Origin: Zygnema cylindricum
Taxonomy: Eukaryota; Streptophyta; Zygnematophyceae; Zygnematales; Zygnemataceae
Direction: 5' to 3'
Assembly (NCBI GenBank): GCA_037447655.1
Contig: JBBHKE010001511.1
Coordinates: 12,464-76,463, forward strand
Length of the DNA: 64,000 nucleotides
Shown: positions 36,401-49,409 of the stretch, piece by piece
Layout of the letters: the number at the start of each line of letters is the position of its first letter
Position numbering within the stretch: the first letter of the stretch is position 1
Translations under genes and position numbers: made by a program
Notes under the pieces: model-generated
Databases searched by the model: none
The model's input: the letters and a program-made list of their open reading frames with translations, nothing else
What the model was told of the DNA's origin: nothing

Positions 36401-38519
36401 TTGTTACTTAAACTACACAAATTGTTAGCGATAACAAGAATTGTTACCTAGATTACAAAAACTTTTAGCGATAACAAGAACTGTTTCCTAAAATACACAA
36501 ACAGTTAGCGATAACAAGAATTGTGACCTAAATTATACAAACTGTTAGTGATAACAATAATTGTTACCTAAATTACAAACACAATTAGCGACAACAAGAA
36601 TTGTTATTTAAACAACACAAATTGTTAGCGATAATTAAAATTGTTACTTAAACTACACAAATTGTTAGCGATGACAAAAACTGTTTCCTAAATTACACAA
36701 ACTTTTAGCCATAAAAAGAATTCTGACCTAAATTACACAAACAGTTAGCGATAATAAGAAACTGTTTTCTAAATTACAAAAACTGTTAGCGATAAAAGGA
36801 ATTGTGACCTAAATTACACAAACAGTTAGCGATAACAAGAATTGTGACCTAAATTATAAAAACGGTTAGCGATAACAGGATTTGGTACCTAAAGTACACA
36901 AACAGTTAGCGATAACAAGAATTTTTACCTAAATTACACAAACAGTTAGCGATAACAAGAATTGTGACCTAAATTACACAAAATGCTAGCGATAACAAGA
37001 ATTGTTTCCTAAATTACACAAACAATTAGCGATAACAAGAATTGTTATTTAAACAACACAAATTGTTAGCGATAATAAAAATTGTTTTTTTAAAACTACA
37101 CAAATTGTTAGCGATAACAAGAATTGATACCTAAATTTTACAAACTGTTAGCGATAACACCAATTGTTACCTAAATTACACAAATTGTTAGCGATAACAA
37201 GAATTCTGACCTAAATTACACAAACTGTTAGCGATAACAACAATTGTAACCTAAATTACAAAAACTGTTAGCGATAACAAGAATTGTGACCTAAATTACA
37301 CCAAACTGTTAGCGATAACAAGAATTGTGACCTAAATTACACAAAGAGTTAGCGATAACAAAAATTGTGACCTAAATTACACAAAATGTTAGCGATAAGA
37401 AGAATTGTTTCCTTAATTACACAAACAATTAGCGATAACAAGAATTGTTACTTAAACTACACAAATTGTTAGCGATAACAAAAATTGTTATTTAAACTAC
37501 ACAATTGCTATAGCAAGAATTGTAACCTAAATTACACAAACTGTTAGCGATAACATCAATTGATACCTAACTTACAAAAACTGTTAGCGATAACAAGAAT
37601 TGTTACCTAAATTACAAAAACTGTTAGCGATAACAATAATTCTTACCTAAATTAAACAAACTGTTAGAGATAACAAGAATTGTGACCTAAAATACACAAA
37701 CAGTTAGCGATAACAGGAATTGTTACCTATATTACAAAAACTGTTAGCGATTACAAAAATTGTGACCTAAATTACACAAACTGTTAGCGATAACAAGAAA
37801 TGTTACCTAAATTACACAAACTTTTAGCGATAAGAAGAATTGTGACCTAAATTACACAAACAGTTAGCGATAACAAGAATTGTGACCTAATTTACACAAA
37901 CTGTTAGCGATAACAACAATTGTTACCTAAATTACATTAACAGTTAGCGATAACATGAATTGTTACCTAAATTACACAAACTTTTAGCGATAACAAGAAC
38001 TGTTACCTAAATTACACAAACGGTTAGCGATAACATTAATTGGTACCTAAATTACAAAAATAGTTAACGATAACAATAATTGTTACCTAACTTACACAAA
38101 CTGTTAGCGATAACAAGAATTGTTACCTAAATTACACAAACGGTTAGCGATAACAAGGATTGTGACTTAAATTACACAAACTGTTAGCAATAACAAGAAT
38201 TGTTACCTAAACTACACAAATTGTAAGCGATAACAAGAACTGTTTCCTAAATTACACAAACAGTTAGCGATAACAATAATTGTTACTTAAATTACACAAA
38301 CAGTTAGCGATAACAAGAATTGTTACCTAACTTACACAAACTGTTAGCGAAAACAAAAATTGTTACCTAAATTACAAAAACTGTTTGCGATAACAATAAT
38401 TCTTACCTAAATTACACAAATTGTTAGAGATAACAAGAATTGTGACCTAAAATACACAAACAGTTAGCGATAACAACAATTGTTACCTAAATTACAAAAA
38501 CTGTTAGCGATAACAAGAA

Positions 38520-39260
38520 TTGTTACTTAAACTACACAAATTGTTAGCGATAACAAGAATTATTACTTAAACTACACAAATTGTTAGCGATAACAAGAAT
38601 TGTTACCTAAATCACACAAACGGTTAGCGATAACAGGAATTGGTACCTAAAGTACACAAATAGTTAGCGATAACAACAATTGTGACCTAATTTACACAAA
38701 CTGTTAGCGATAAAAAAAAATGTTACCTAAATTACACAAACTGTTAGCGATAACAAGAATTGTGACCTATATTACACAAACTTTTAGCAGTAACAACAAT
38801 TGTTACCTAAATCACACAAATAGTTAGCGATAACAAGAATTGTTACTTAAACTACACAAATTGTTAGCGATAACAAAAATTGTTACCTAAATTACAAAAA
38901 CTGTTAGTAATAACAAAAATTGTTTCCTTAATTACATAAATAGTTAGCGATAACAAGAATTGTTACCTATATTACAAAAACTGTTAGCCATAACAGGAAT
39001 TGGTAACTAAATTACACAAAATATAAGCGATAACATCAGTTGTTATCTTAATTACCGAAACTGTTAGCGATAACATCAATTGTTACCTAAATTACACAAA
39101 CTGTTAGCGATAACAAAAATTGTTACCTAAATTACACAAATTGTTAGCGATAACAACAATTGTTACCTAAATTACACAAACTGTTAGCGATAACAAGAAT
39201 TGTGACCTAATTTACACAAACTGTTAAGGATAACAACAATTGTTACCTAAATTACACAAA
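38520..39260 (+). repeat. Higher-order duplication, copy 1 (offset 2,837 bp)
   Basis: Marker units AAATCACACAAACGG and AAATCACACAAATAG both recur exactly 2,837 bp downstream, with the intervening order kept. Confidence 0.8.
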
Positions 39261-39650
39261 CTGTTAGCGATAACAAGAATGTGACCTTAATTACAATAAC
39301 AGTTAGCGATAATAAGAATTGTTACCTTAATTACACAAACAGTTAGCGATAACAAGAATTTTCACCTAAATTTCACAAACTGTTAGCGATAACAAGAATT
39401 GTGACCTAAATTACAAAATTGTTAGCGATAACAGTTATTGTTACTTAAACTACACAAATTGCTAGCAATAACAACAATTGTTACCTAAATTACAAAACTG
39501 TTAGCAATAACAGCAATTGTTACCTAAATTAAAAAAAATTGTTAGCGATAACAAGAATTGTTACTTAACCTACACAAACAGTTAGCGATAACAAGAATTA
39601 TGACCTAAATTACACAAACTGTTAGCGATAAACAAGAATTGTTACCTAAA

Positions 39651-39945
39651 TTACAAAACCTGTTAGCAATAACAAGAATTGTTACCTAAATTACAAAAAC
39701 TGTTAGCGATAACAAGAATTGTTACCTAAATTACACAAACTGTTACCGATAACAAGAATTGTTACCTAAATTACACAAACTGTTAGCGATAACAAGAATT
39801 ATTACCCAAATTACACAAACTGTTAGCGATAACAAGAATTCTTACCTAAATTACAAAAACTGATAGCGATAACAAGAATTGTTACCTAAATTACAAAAAC
39901 TGTTAGCGATAACAAGAATTGTTACCTAAATTACAGAAATGGTTA
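39651..39945 (+). repeat. Higher-order duplication, copy 1 (offset 800 bp)
   Basis: The TTACAAAACCTGTTAGC unit and the following TTACCGATAAC units recur at 40451, 20 units later. Confidence 0.7.
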
Positions 39946-40450
39946 GCAATAACAACAATTATTACCTAAAGTACACAAACAGTTAGTGATTACAAGAATT
40001 GTTACCTAAATTACACAGACAGTTAGCGATAACAAGAATTGTGACCTAAATTACAAAAACTCTTAGGGATAACAAGAATTGTTACCTAAACTACACAAAC
40101 TTTTAGTGATAACAATAATTGTTACCTAAATTACACAAACAGTTAGCGATAACAAGAATTGTGACCTAAATTTAACAAACTGTTAGCGATAACAAGAATT
40201 GCTCCCTAAATTACAAAATGTTTTAGCGATAACAAGAATTCTTACCCAAATTACACAAACAGTTAGCGATAACAAGAATTGTTACTTAAATTACACAAAC
40301 AGGTACCGATAACAAGAATTGTTATTTAAACTACACAAACAGTTAGCGATAACAAGAATTGTTACTTAAACTACACAAACAGTTAGCGATAACAAGAATT
40401 GTGACCTAAATTACACAAACTGTTAGCGATAACAAGAATTGTTACCTAAA

Positions 40451-40790
40451 TTACAAAACCTGTTAGCAATAACAAGAATTGTGACCTAAATTACAAAAAT
40501 TGTTAGCGATAACAAGAATTGTTACCTAAATTACACAAACTGTTACTAATAACAAGAATTGTTACCTAAATTACACAAACTGTTACCAATAACAAGAATT
40601 GTTACCTAAATTACACAAACTGTTAGCGATAACAAGAATTATTACCTAAATTACACACTGTTAGCGATAACAACAATTCTTACCTAAATTACACAAACTG
40701 TTAGCGATAACAAGAATTGTTACCTAAATTACAAAAACCGATAGCGATAACAAGAATTGTTACCTAAATTACAAAAACTGTTAGCAATAA
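40451..40790 (+). repeat. Higher-order duplication, copy 2 (offset 800 bp)
   Basis: Second copy of 39651-39945, with one additional unit and a 2-bp loss. Confidence 0.7.
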
Positions 40791-41356
40791 CAAAAATTGT
40801 TACCTAAATTACAATAATTGTTAGCGATAACAAGAATTGTTACCTAAATTACACAAACTATTACCGATAAAAGGAATTGTTGCCTAAATTACACAAACAG
40901 TTAGCGATAAAAAGAATTGTTTCCTAAATTAAACAAACTGCTAGCAATAACAGGAATTGGTACCTAAAGTACACAAACAGTTAGCGATAACAAGAATTGT
41001 TACCTAAATTACACAAACTGTTAGCAATAACAAAAATCGTTACTTAAACTACACAAATTGTTAACGATAACAAGAATTGTTACTTAAACTACACAAATTG
41101 TTAGCGATAACAATAATTGTTACCTAAATTACAAAAACTGTTAGCGACAACAAAAATTGTAACCTAAATTACAAAATCTATTAGCGATAACAAGAATTGT
41201 TACCTAAATTACATAAACTGTTAGCGATAACAAGAATTGTGACCTAAATTACACAAACTCTTAGCGATTTCAATAATTGTTACCTAAATGACAAAAACTG
41301 TTAGCGATAACAAGAATTGTTACGTAAACTACACAAATTGTTAGTGATAACAAGAA

Positions 41357-42097
41357 TTGTTACTTAAACTACACAAATTGTTAGCGATAACAAGAATTGT
41401 TACTTAAACTACACAAATTGTTAGCGATAACAATAATTGTTACCTAAATCACACAAACGGTTAGCAATAACAGGAATTGGTACCTAAAGTACACAAAAAG
41501 TTAGCGATAACAAGAATTGTGACCTAAATTACAGAAACTGTTAGCGATAAAAACAATTGTTACCTAAATTACACAAACTGTTAGCGATAACAAGAATTGT
41601 GACCTAAATTACACAAACTTTTAGCGATAACAACAATTGTTACCTAAATCACACAAATAGTTTGCGATAACAAGAATTGTTACTTAAACTACACAAATTG
41701 TTAGCGATAACAAAAATTGTTACCTAAATTACAAAAACTGTTAGCAATAACAAAAATTGTTACCTAAATTACATAAATAGTTAGCGATAACAAGAATTGT
41801 TACCTAAATTACAAAATCTGTTAGCGATAACAGGAATTAGTACCTAAATTACACAAACTGTTAGAGATAACAACAGTTGTTATCTAAATTACACAAACTG
41901 TTAGCGATGACATCAATTGTTACCTAAATTACACAAACTGTTAGCGATAACAAGAATTGTAACCTAAATTACACAAATTGTTAGCGATAGCAACAATTGT
42001 TACCTAAATTACACAAACTGTTAGCGATAACAAGAATTGTGACCTAATTTACACAAACTGTTAAGGATAACAACAATTGTTACCTAAATTACACAAA
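41357..42097 (+). repeat. Higher-order duplication, copy 2 (offset 2,837 bp)
   Basis: Second copy of 38520-39260. It ends where the subfamily change begins near 42.12 kb. Confidence 0.8.
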
Positions 42098-43278
42098 CTG
42101 TTAGCGATAACAAGAATTGTTTAATAAACTACACAAAGTGTTAGCGATAAAAGGAATTGTTACATAACTTACCAAAACTGTTAGCGCTTACTCGAATTAT
42201 TATCTAACTTACACAAACTGTTAGCGATAAAAATAATTGTTGCCTAAATTACAGAAAGTGTTAGCGATAACAGGAATTGTTACATAACTTACGCAAATTG
42301 TTTGCGCTAACAAGAATTGTTACCTAAATTACACAAATAGTTAGCAATTACAATTGTTACCTAACTTACACAATTTATTTGTGCTAACAAGAATGGTTAC
42401 CTAACTTACACAAACTTTTGGCAATAAGAAAATTCGTTACCTAAATTACACAAAATTTTAGCAATAACAGGAATTGTTACCTTACTTTTACAAACTGTTA
42501 GCGCTAACAATTATGGTTTCCTAACTTACACAAACTGTTAGCAATAATAGGAATTGTTACCTAAATTACACAAACAATTAGCGATAAAAGGAATTGTTAT
42601 CTAACTTACACAAATTGTTAGCGACAACAAGAATTGTTACCTAAATTACACAAAATGTTTTTGCTAACAGGAATTGTTAACTAACTTACACAAACTATTA
42701 GCGCCAACAATTATGGTTACCTAACTTTCACAAACTGTTTGCGCTAACAAGAATTCTTACCTAATTTACACAAATTGTTAGCGATAACAAGAATTGTTAC
42801 CTAAATTACACAAAATGTTTGTGCTAACTTGAATTGTTAACTAACTTACACAAACTGTTAGCGCCAACAATAATGGTTACCTAACTTTCACAAACTGTTT
42901 GCGCTAACAAGAATTGTTACCTAAATTACACAAACAATTAGCGATAAAAGGAATTGTTATCTAAATAACACAAACTCTTTGCTCTTACATGAATTGTTAA
43001 CTAACTTACACAATTTATTAGCGACAACAAGAATTGTTACCTAAATTCCACAAAATGTTTCTGCTAACAAGAATTATTAACTAACTTACACAAACTCTTA
43101 GCGCCAACAAGAATAGTTACCTAATTTACACAAACTGTTAGGGATAACAAGAACTGTTACCTAAATTACACAAACTGTAAGTGATAACAATCATATTTAC
43201 CTAAATTACACAAACAGTTAGTAATAACAAGAATTGTTACCTAAATTACACAAACTGTTATCGATAACAAGAATTGTT

Positions 43279-43428
43279 ACCTAAAGTACACATACTGTTA
43301 GGGATAACAATAATGGTTACCTACCTTACACAAACTGTTAGCGATAACTTGAATTGTTACCTAACTTACCCAAACTGTTAGTGCTTACATGAATTGTTAT
43401 CTAACTTACACAAACTGTTATCGATAAC
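43279..43428 (+). repeat. 150-bp exact direct repeat left of the gap
   Basis: Identical over its whole length to 43746-43895, on the other side of the gap and the satellite B block. Confidence 0.9.
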
Positions 43429-43438
43429 NNNNNNNNNN
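43429..43438. other. Assembly gap (10 N)
   Basis: N run between satellite A plus and satellite B minus. The real length is unknown. Confidence 0.99.
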
Positions 43439-43745
43439 CTTTGTTAAGTACAATAGCGATTGTCAAACGCATTCAATCCATTGTTAAGAACAATCGCGTT
43501 TGTTAAACGCATTCAATCCATTGTTAATGACAATCGCGTTTGTGAAACACATTAAATCCATTGTTTAGGACAATAGCGATTGTGAAACACATTAAATCTT
43601 TTTATAATAAAAATAGCTATTGTCAAACACATTAAATCCATTGTTAAGAACAATAGCTATTGTCAAACACATTCAATCTATTGTTAAGTACATTCGTGAT
43701 TGTCAAACCCATTCAATCCATTGTTAAGTTCAATAGCGATTGTCA
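43439..43745 (-). repeat. Satellite B array, minus orientation (about 7-8 units)
   Basis: Units read ATTCAATCCATTGTTAAG and CAATAGCGATTGTCAAAC, the reverse complement of the array at 1-203. Satellite A resumes directly after GATTGTCAA. Confidence 0.93.
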
Positions 43746-44335
43746 ACCTAAAGTACACATACTGTTAGGGATAACAATAATGGTTACCTACCTTACACAA
43801 ACTGTTAGCGATAACTTGAATTGTTACCTAACTTACCCAAACTGTTAGTGCTTACATGAATTGTTATCTAACTTACACAAACTGTTATCGATAACAAGAA
43901 TTGTTACCTAAATTACACAAACTGTTATCGATAAAAATAATATTTTTCTAAATTACACAAAGTGTTAGCGATAACAGGATTTGTTACCTAAATTACACAA
44001 AGTGTTTGCGCTAACAGTAATTGTTACCTAACTTACGCAAATTGTTTGCGCTAACAAGAATTGTTACCTAACTTACGCAAACTGTTAGCGATAACATGAA
44101 TTGTTTCCTAAATTACACAAACAGTTAGCGATAACAGGAATTGTTACCTAACTTATACAATCTATTTGTGCTAACTAAAATGGTTACCTAACTTACACAA
44201 ACTGTGAGCGATAAGAAAAATTGTTACCTAAATTACACAAACTGTTAGCGATAACAAGAATTGTTTACTAAATTACACAAAATGATAGCAATAACAAGAA
44301 GTGTTACCTTACTTTCACAAACTGTTAGCGATAAC
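43746..44335 (+). repeat. Satellite A, plus orientation (about 15 units)
   Basis: Begins with the exact copy of 43279-43428 and continues with GCGCTAACA-type units up to the solo LTR. Confidence 0.95.
44331..44335. repeat. Target-site duplication ATAAC, left
   Basis: Falls in the GCGATAAC core of satellite A. The same pentamer is at 45233-45237. Confidence 0.9.
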
Positions 44336-45232
44336 TGTTGTTCTACGACCACCGGTGCAGGTGGAGGAGCAGCAGTAGTGGTAGAAGTAGACATGATACA
44401 CTCTCAGAAGCTATCAAGAACTCTATCAAACAACTGTTTTCAAGTTTTCACCAAATCGTATACAAACATCCAAACCTCACAAAACTCTATCAGAATATAG
44501 AGTAGCATAAACACTGATAACTCCCAAAGTTTCACCAGAATTCACTTGACAACACGCAAGATATAGTATTCGGAAATTTCCCAAAAACTTTCTGCAGTTT
44601 ACTACTTGGAAGTCTGGATACAGAAAAAGCTCTAAGTCCTAAGTCTTATACTTTCGGTAATCTATCGCCGATACAAGGGTACCTGAGAGATACGTCCAAA
44701 ATCAACCCACCTAATGAGATCTACGTGTTCTTAACCTTGCCAACCCAATCTATCATCGTACAATCAATGTTACTCAGAATCTATATTAAGTGATTGTACA
44801 AATACTTGTCGGCTAAGTCACTTGTGATACTTTTATGAATCTCGTCCATTGACCATATTCGTATCAATCGAAGCTGCGTTGTCCCTTATTAGATCACATT
44901 CACATCACCCCTCGCTGCGGTGTCCCGCAGCGAATCACATCCAAGATAGTAGCAGCTGCATTGTCTGTACGGATCATATCCAAAGTAACCACAGCTCCAT
45001 TTGTCCTGTCTATGTCGCAGCTTCGCTGCTACATTGCTCAGTATGCATAGCAACTGCGCTGCTACGATGCTCTATCAGCATAGCGGCTGCGCTGATCTGC
45101 CTACATAGTAGTTGCGTTGTCCTGTACAGTACTCAAGTGATGACGCATATCCTTATGAAACTTACACTACAAATTACTTCCTTTCTGTCGTCATACTAAT
45201 ATACCGAGAATTAAAGCTTTCCGAAATCAACA
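44336..45232 (-). mobile_element. Solo LTR, copia family 1, in satellite A
   Basis: An 897-bp LTR on the minus strand, diverged from but alignable to the LTRs of element 1. It ends at exactly the same base (GAACAACA, seen as TGTTGTTC on the plus strand) and includes the gag ATG (CAT at about 44392). ATAAC duplications on both sides show a real insertion followed by LTR-LTR recombination. Confidence 0.93.
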
Positions 45233-46543
45233 ATAACAATAATTGTTAATTAAATAACACAAACAATTAGCAATGACAGGAATTGTTATCTAAATAACAC
45301 AAACTCTTTGCTCTAATAGGAATTGTTAACTAACTTACACAAACTATTAGCGACAACAAGAATTATTACCTAAATTACACAAACAATTAGCAATAAAAGG
45401 AATTGTTATCTAAAATATACAAAATGTTTGTGCTAACATGAATTGTTAACTAACTTACAAAAACTGTTAGCGCCAACAATAATGGTTACCTAACTTACAT
45501 AAATGTTAGCGATAATACGAATTGTTACCTAAATTACATAACCAGTTAGCGATAACAAGAATTGTTACCTAAATTACACAAACTGTTTGAGATAACAAGA
45601 ATTATGAACTAAATTACACAACGTGTTAGCGATAACAAGAATTGTGACCTTAATTACACAAACAGTTAGCGATAACAAGAATTGTGACCTAAATTACACA
45701 AATTGTTAGCGATAAAAAGAATTGTTACCTAACTTACACAAACTGTTAGCGATAACAAGAATTGTTTCCTAAATTACACAAACTGTAGCGATAACAACAA
45801 TTGTGACCTAAATTACACAAACAGTTAGGGATAACAAGAATTGTTACCTAAATTACAAAAACTATTAGCGATAACAAGAATTGTTACTTAAATTACAAAA
45901 ACCGTTAGCGATAACAAAAATTGTGACCAAAATTACACAAACTGTTAGCGATAACAGAAACTGTTTCCCAAATTACATAAAAAGTAAGCGATAACAAGAA
46001 TTGTGACCTAAATTACACAGAAAGTTAGCGATAACAAGAATTGTTACCTAAATTACAAAAACTGTTAGCGATATCAAGAATTGTTACCTAAATTACAAAA
46101 ACTGTTAGCGATAACAAGAATTGTTACCTAAATTACACAAACAGTTAGCGATAATAAGGATTGTTACCAAATTACACAAACGGTTAGCGATAACAAGAAT
46201 TGTGACCTAAATTACACAAACTGTTAGCGATAACAAGAATTGTGACCTAAATTACACAAACAGTTAGCGATAACAAGAATTGTGACCTAAATTACACAAA
46301 CTATTAGCGATAACAATTATTGTTACCTACATTACAAAAACTGTTAGCGATAACAAGAATTGTTACCTAAATTACAAAAACCGTTAGCGATAACAAGAAT
46401 TGTTACCTAAATTACACAAACAGTTAGCGAAAACTAGAATTGTGACCTAAATTACAGAAACTGTTAGCGATAACAAGAATTGTTACCTAAATATCACAAA
46501 CTGTTAGTGATAACAAGAATTGTTATCTAAATGACAGAAAGTG
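45233..46543 (+). repeat. Satellite A, plus orientation (about 33 units)
   Basis: Starts with GCGCTAACA-type and CTCTTTGCTCTAA-type units and becomes the homogeneous GTGACCTAAATTACAC type after about 45.55 kb. It includes the right ATAAC and the left AAGTG target duplications. Confidence 0.95.
46539..46543. repeat. Target-site duplication AAGTG of element 2, left
   Basis: AAGTG in a satellite unit; the same pentamer at 54073-54077 continues the unit (AAGTGTTTGCGCTAAC). Confidence 0.92.
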
Positions 46544-47600
46544 TGAAACTCTGAGACCTCCATAAGTCCTTAGAGTGGACAGCTTCCAAGAAGCCTATAG
46601 GATAACCCTGACCCCTTTGTGTTTCAGCAAGAACAATTGCCACCTTGGTAGACAATAACTCTTACCACCTTCACCTTTGTAAAGGCAAGACTCCCTTGAG
46701 TCGATAGCAAAGAATTTGCTTCCCTGGGTAGTAAGTTATGGAGGGTCAAAGTTGACCTTTTGTACTGAATCTCTTTGGGAGAGAGGATCCTATTTCCTAA
46801 TTTTTATAAGTCCTATCTCTCTCACAAACTCTATCTACTGATGTTCGAAGCCAATCAGATTACACTTCCGTACAGAATAGTATAGCTGCCGATGTACTTT
46901 CTGTACGGACACTGTACGACATGGCCTAAATGTCAACACGTGGTATATCCGGATTCGCTCCCTTAATCCTCGGAGATGCTGCGATCCCATGTCATTTCGC
47001 CACGTGTCATCCAATGTGGAGATGACCAAAAACCGCCGAAATCCTCTATCGTGATATTGGCTTTAATTCCGGCCGTCCGATTAAATTCACATTTAATCGT
47101 AGCCGTAATAAATACATGAGCGGTATTCGTTTCGCTAAAGAAATAAATGCGCGGTATTGGTTTCTTATCCGTACCATAATCCGTACTTTTACATTACTGG
47201 ATCTATGTATCGCGTAAACAATTACAGTTAAATAAATTATCCTATCTGGTAATGTTTAATTAAATATCCAACCATATAGTTTGTAACACTAGTTAAAGAC
47301 TTAACGGCTAAGGCTACCGGCATTCGGTTGCTTGCCGTCCCACAGGTACCACGATCACATCCTGTGGCGGGCACATATCTTTTTAGTAAACAAACCCCTA
47401 ACGGTGAATAAACTAATATATATTTCCCGTAAACCTCTGGATAGCCTAGGTAGCCATGCGTGTACCTTCCTCTCAAATTTCTCAGTGACTGCGACAAGTT
47501 TGAGAGTTGGAGAGAGAAGTTAGAGGTAGACTGCCTCGGCTTCTTTCTATATTTCTATTAAGACCTAGAAAATACTTTAAACGGACCATTAATTTCTACA
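46544..47600 (-). repeat. 3' LTR of element 2 (1,057 bp)
   Basis: Minus strand begins TGTAGAAATTAATGG beside the polypurine tract and ends GTTTCA at the target duplication. Matches the 5' LTR once the nested element is excluded. Confidence 0.93.
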
Positions 47601-47615
47601 CTCCCCTTATTTTCT
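47601..47615 (-). other. Polypurine tract of element 2
   Basis: AGAAAATAAGGGGAG on the minus strand immediately before the 3' LTR; it touches the pol stop region. Confidence 0.85.
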
Positions 47616-48291
47616 AGTCAATCTTTAATTTCAGACGACACTTCTCCTTGCAGATAATTAGCTTAGGGGAAGACACAGGTTTGGTCATCATATCTGCTAC
47701 CATCTCACTATATGGTCTGTACTCTAAACTGATTTTTTTGTTTTCTACTTTCTCTCTAACAAAGTTGTGTCTAATGTCCATGTGTTTGGCTTTAAAATTA
47801 TGTTTAGCATTGGTTGAAATAGCGATTGCTGCGTGATTATCACACAAACATTTCTACACACCACTCTTAAGATGACCAAGCTCACCAAGCAAAGACTTGA
47901 CCCACATCAATTCTTTTACAGCAGAGCAAGAGGCCATATACCCAGCCTCCATGGTGGACTGAGCAAATATTTTTTGATGTTTGCTACTCCAACAGCAAGC
48001 CCCATCACCCACATATAATACATATCCAGAAGTGCATCTCCTCATCAGAGCATCAACATAACTGGCATCACTCTAAGTAGTGATGTCACTATTCTCTCCA
48101 CCCAAATGCAACCATAGATCCCTAGTTCCTATCAAATATCTAATGACTCTCTTAGGTGCCTCCCTATCTTTCTTAGTGGGAGCATTTAGACTTCTACTGA
48201 GCACTTCTAGAGCTATAGCTAAATCCGGCCACGTACAATTCATAAAATAGATTAGACTTCCCACTACTTGCCTGTAAAGAATAGTCTGCAT
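47614..48291 (-). pseudogene. Element 2 RNase H and pol C-terminus
   Basis: Three stretches in one frame: VVGSLIYFMNCTWPDL through a stop before 48073, then GYVLYVGDGACCWSSK and STMEAGYMASCSAVKELMW up to a stop at 47854-47856, then CDNHAAIAIS and VADMMTKP to the end. The order and motifs equal the RNase H of element 1. The frame differs from the RT upstream, so at least one indel lies between 48291 and 48330. Confidence 0.88.
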
Positions 48292-48329
48292 GAACTTCTA
48301 TTCTTCAGGAGATAATTCCTCGTCTAAGA

Positions 48330-49409
48330 CTATGAATAATCTTCCTCACTCCCCTCACTTCTCTTCTTCAAATCCATTGGAGTTGTACATCTATTAACTT
48401 TATCTATCTGAAATTTTTCAAACATGTTCCCTATTGCTTCCTTTTGAGTCAATCTTATAATCTTTCTTTTTCGGTCTCTTTCTACTTGAATTCCCAAAAT
48501 ATATCTTGCTTCCCCCATATCCTTCATTTCAAATCTCCCCTTAAGATCGGTTTTCTGTTTATTAATTTTTTCCATTGTTTTACTTAAAACAAACAAATCA
48601 TCAACATAAATTGCAATAAATATAACACCTTTACATCTTCAAAAACATAGATTGAGTGATTTGAGCTAATCCGGATATATCCCAGACCGGTAAGAAACTC
48701 ATCAAGCTTCATATTCCACTATCGAGGCGCTTGTTTCAAATCATAAAGAGATTTTATTCAGCCAACATACCTTACTCACCTCTCCTTCCTCCACAAACCC
48801 TTCGAGTTGTCGCATGAAGATCTCCTCTTCCAATTCTCCATGAAAAAAGGCTGTCTTGATGTCCATCTGGTGTACTTCTATGTCTTCCGATGTTGCCATG
48901 CTGAGAAGTATGCGGACGGAGAGAAATCTGACGACCGGGGCAAAGGATTCCTCGTAGTCAATTCCCTCCTTTTGTGTAAATCCCTTTGCCACTAATCGGG
49001 CCTTGTAGCGCTCGATTGTGTTATCTGGGTTCAGTTTTAATTTGAAAACCCACTTACAACCGATTGGTTTTCGGTTAGGTGGACAATTCACCAGCTCCCA
49101 AGTATCGGCTGCCATGATTGAAGCCATCTCCTCATTGATGACTGTCTTCCACCGGTTTCTTTTTGGACAAGTCATCTCCTCTCCATAAGTTTGAGGTTCA
49201 TCTTGACGAGATAGTTTAGTTACCTTGTTATTAACTTGTTTTTCCTGCAATCTTTTGCTACTTCTCCTTCCTCCCTCAAAATCTGAGGCCGGAATAGATG
49301 GTTCTCGTGGATTCTTTCGAACAATCTTGGCTTCTCCCCTATCCCATGATTTTGAATCAATTTCCACCACGTCTTCTGCTTCGGGTAGAGTTGTCACTAG
49401 AGTTTCCAC
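48330..49409 (-). pseudogene. Element 2 reverse transcriptase
   Basis: Carries ERYKARLVAKGFTQKEGIDY, HQMDIKTAFFHGELEEEIF and, after a break near 48741, the intact catalytic YVDD at 48597-48608, followed by FEMKDMGEARYILGIQVER. The N-terminal side includes an RRSSKRLQ segment typical of the copia integrase-RT linker. The break between LNKISL and the YVDD part (about 48609-48741) contains a frame change. Confidence 0.9.
48597..48608 (-). other. RT catalytic YVDD motif, element 2
   Basis: TATGTTGATGAT on the minus strand, flanked by an IAIYVDDLFVLS context. Confidence 0.88.

Larger units (their letters stand above)
30991..43428 (+). repeat. Satellite A main array 2, plus orientation (about 310 units)
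   Basis: 12.4 kb of 40-bp units. From 31 to about 42.1 kb one homogeneous subfamily dominates (TTGTGACCTAAATTACAC and TTACTTAAACTACACAAATTG variants). From about 42.12 kb units change to a GCGCTAACA / CCTAACTTACACAAAC subfamily like that flanking the right-hand elements. Occasional one-base insertions (for example TTAGCGGATAAC) shift the register. It ends at the second gap. Confidence 0.97.

Noticed and set aside
10787-43428. Possible CRISPR-like array because of regular short repeats
   Set aside because: Units are directly tandem with no unique spacers, are hundreds in number, and sit among eukaryotic LTR retrotransposons. It is a satellite.
43660-43848. Small ORF across the satellite B/A junction
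   Set aside because: Composed of satellite units; open by chance where the two repeats meet.
44849-45199. Ser/His/Cys-rich ORF
   Set aside because: It is inside a minus-strand solo LTR bounded by ATAAC duplications.
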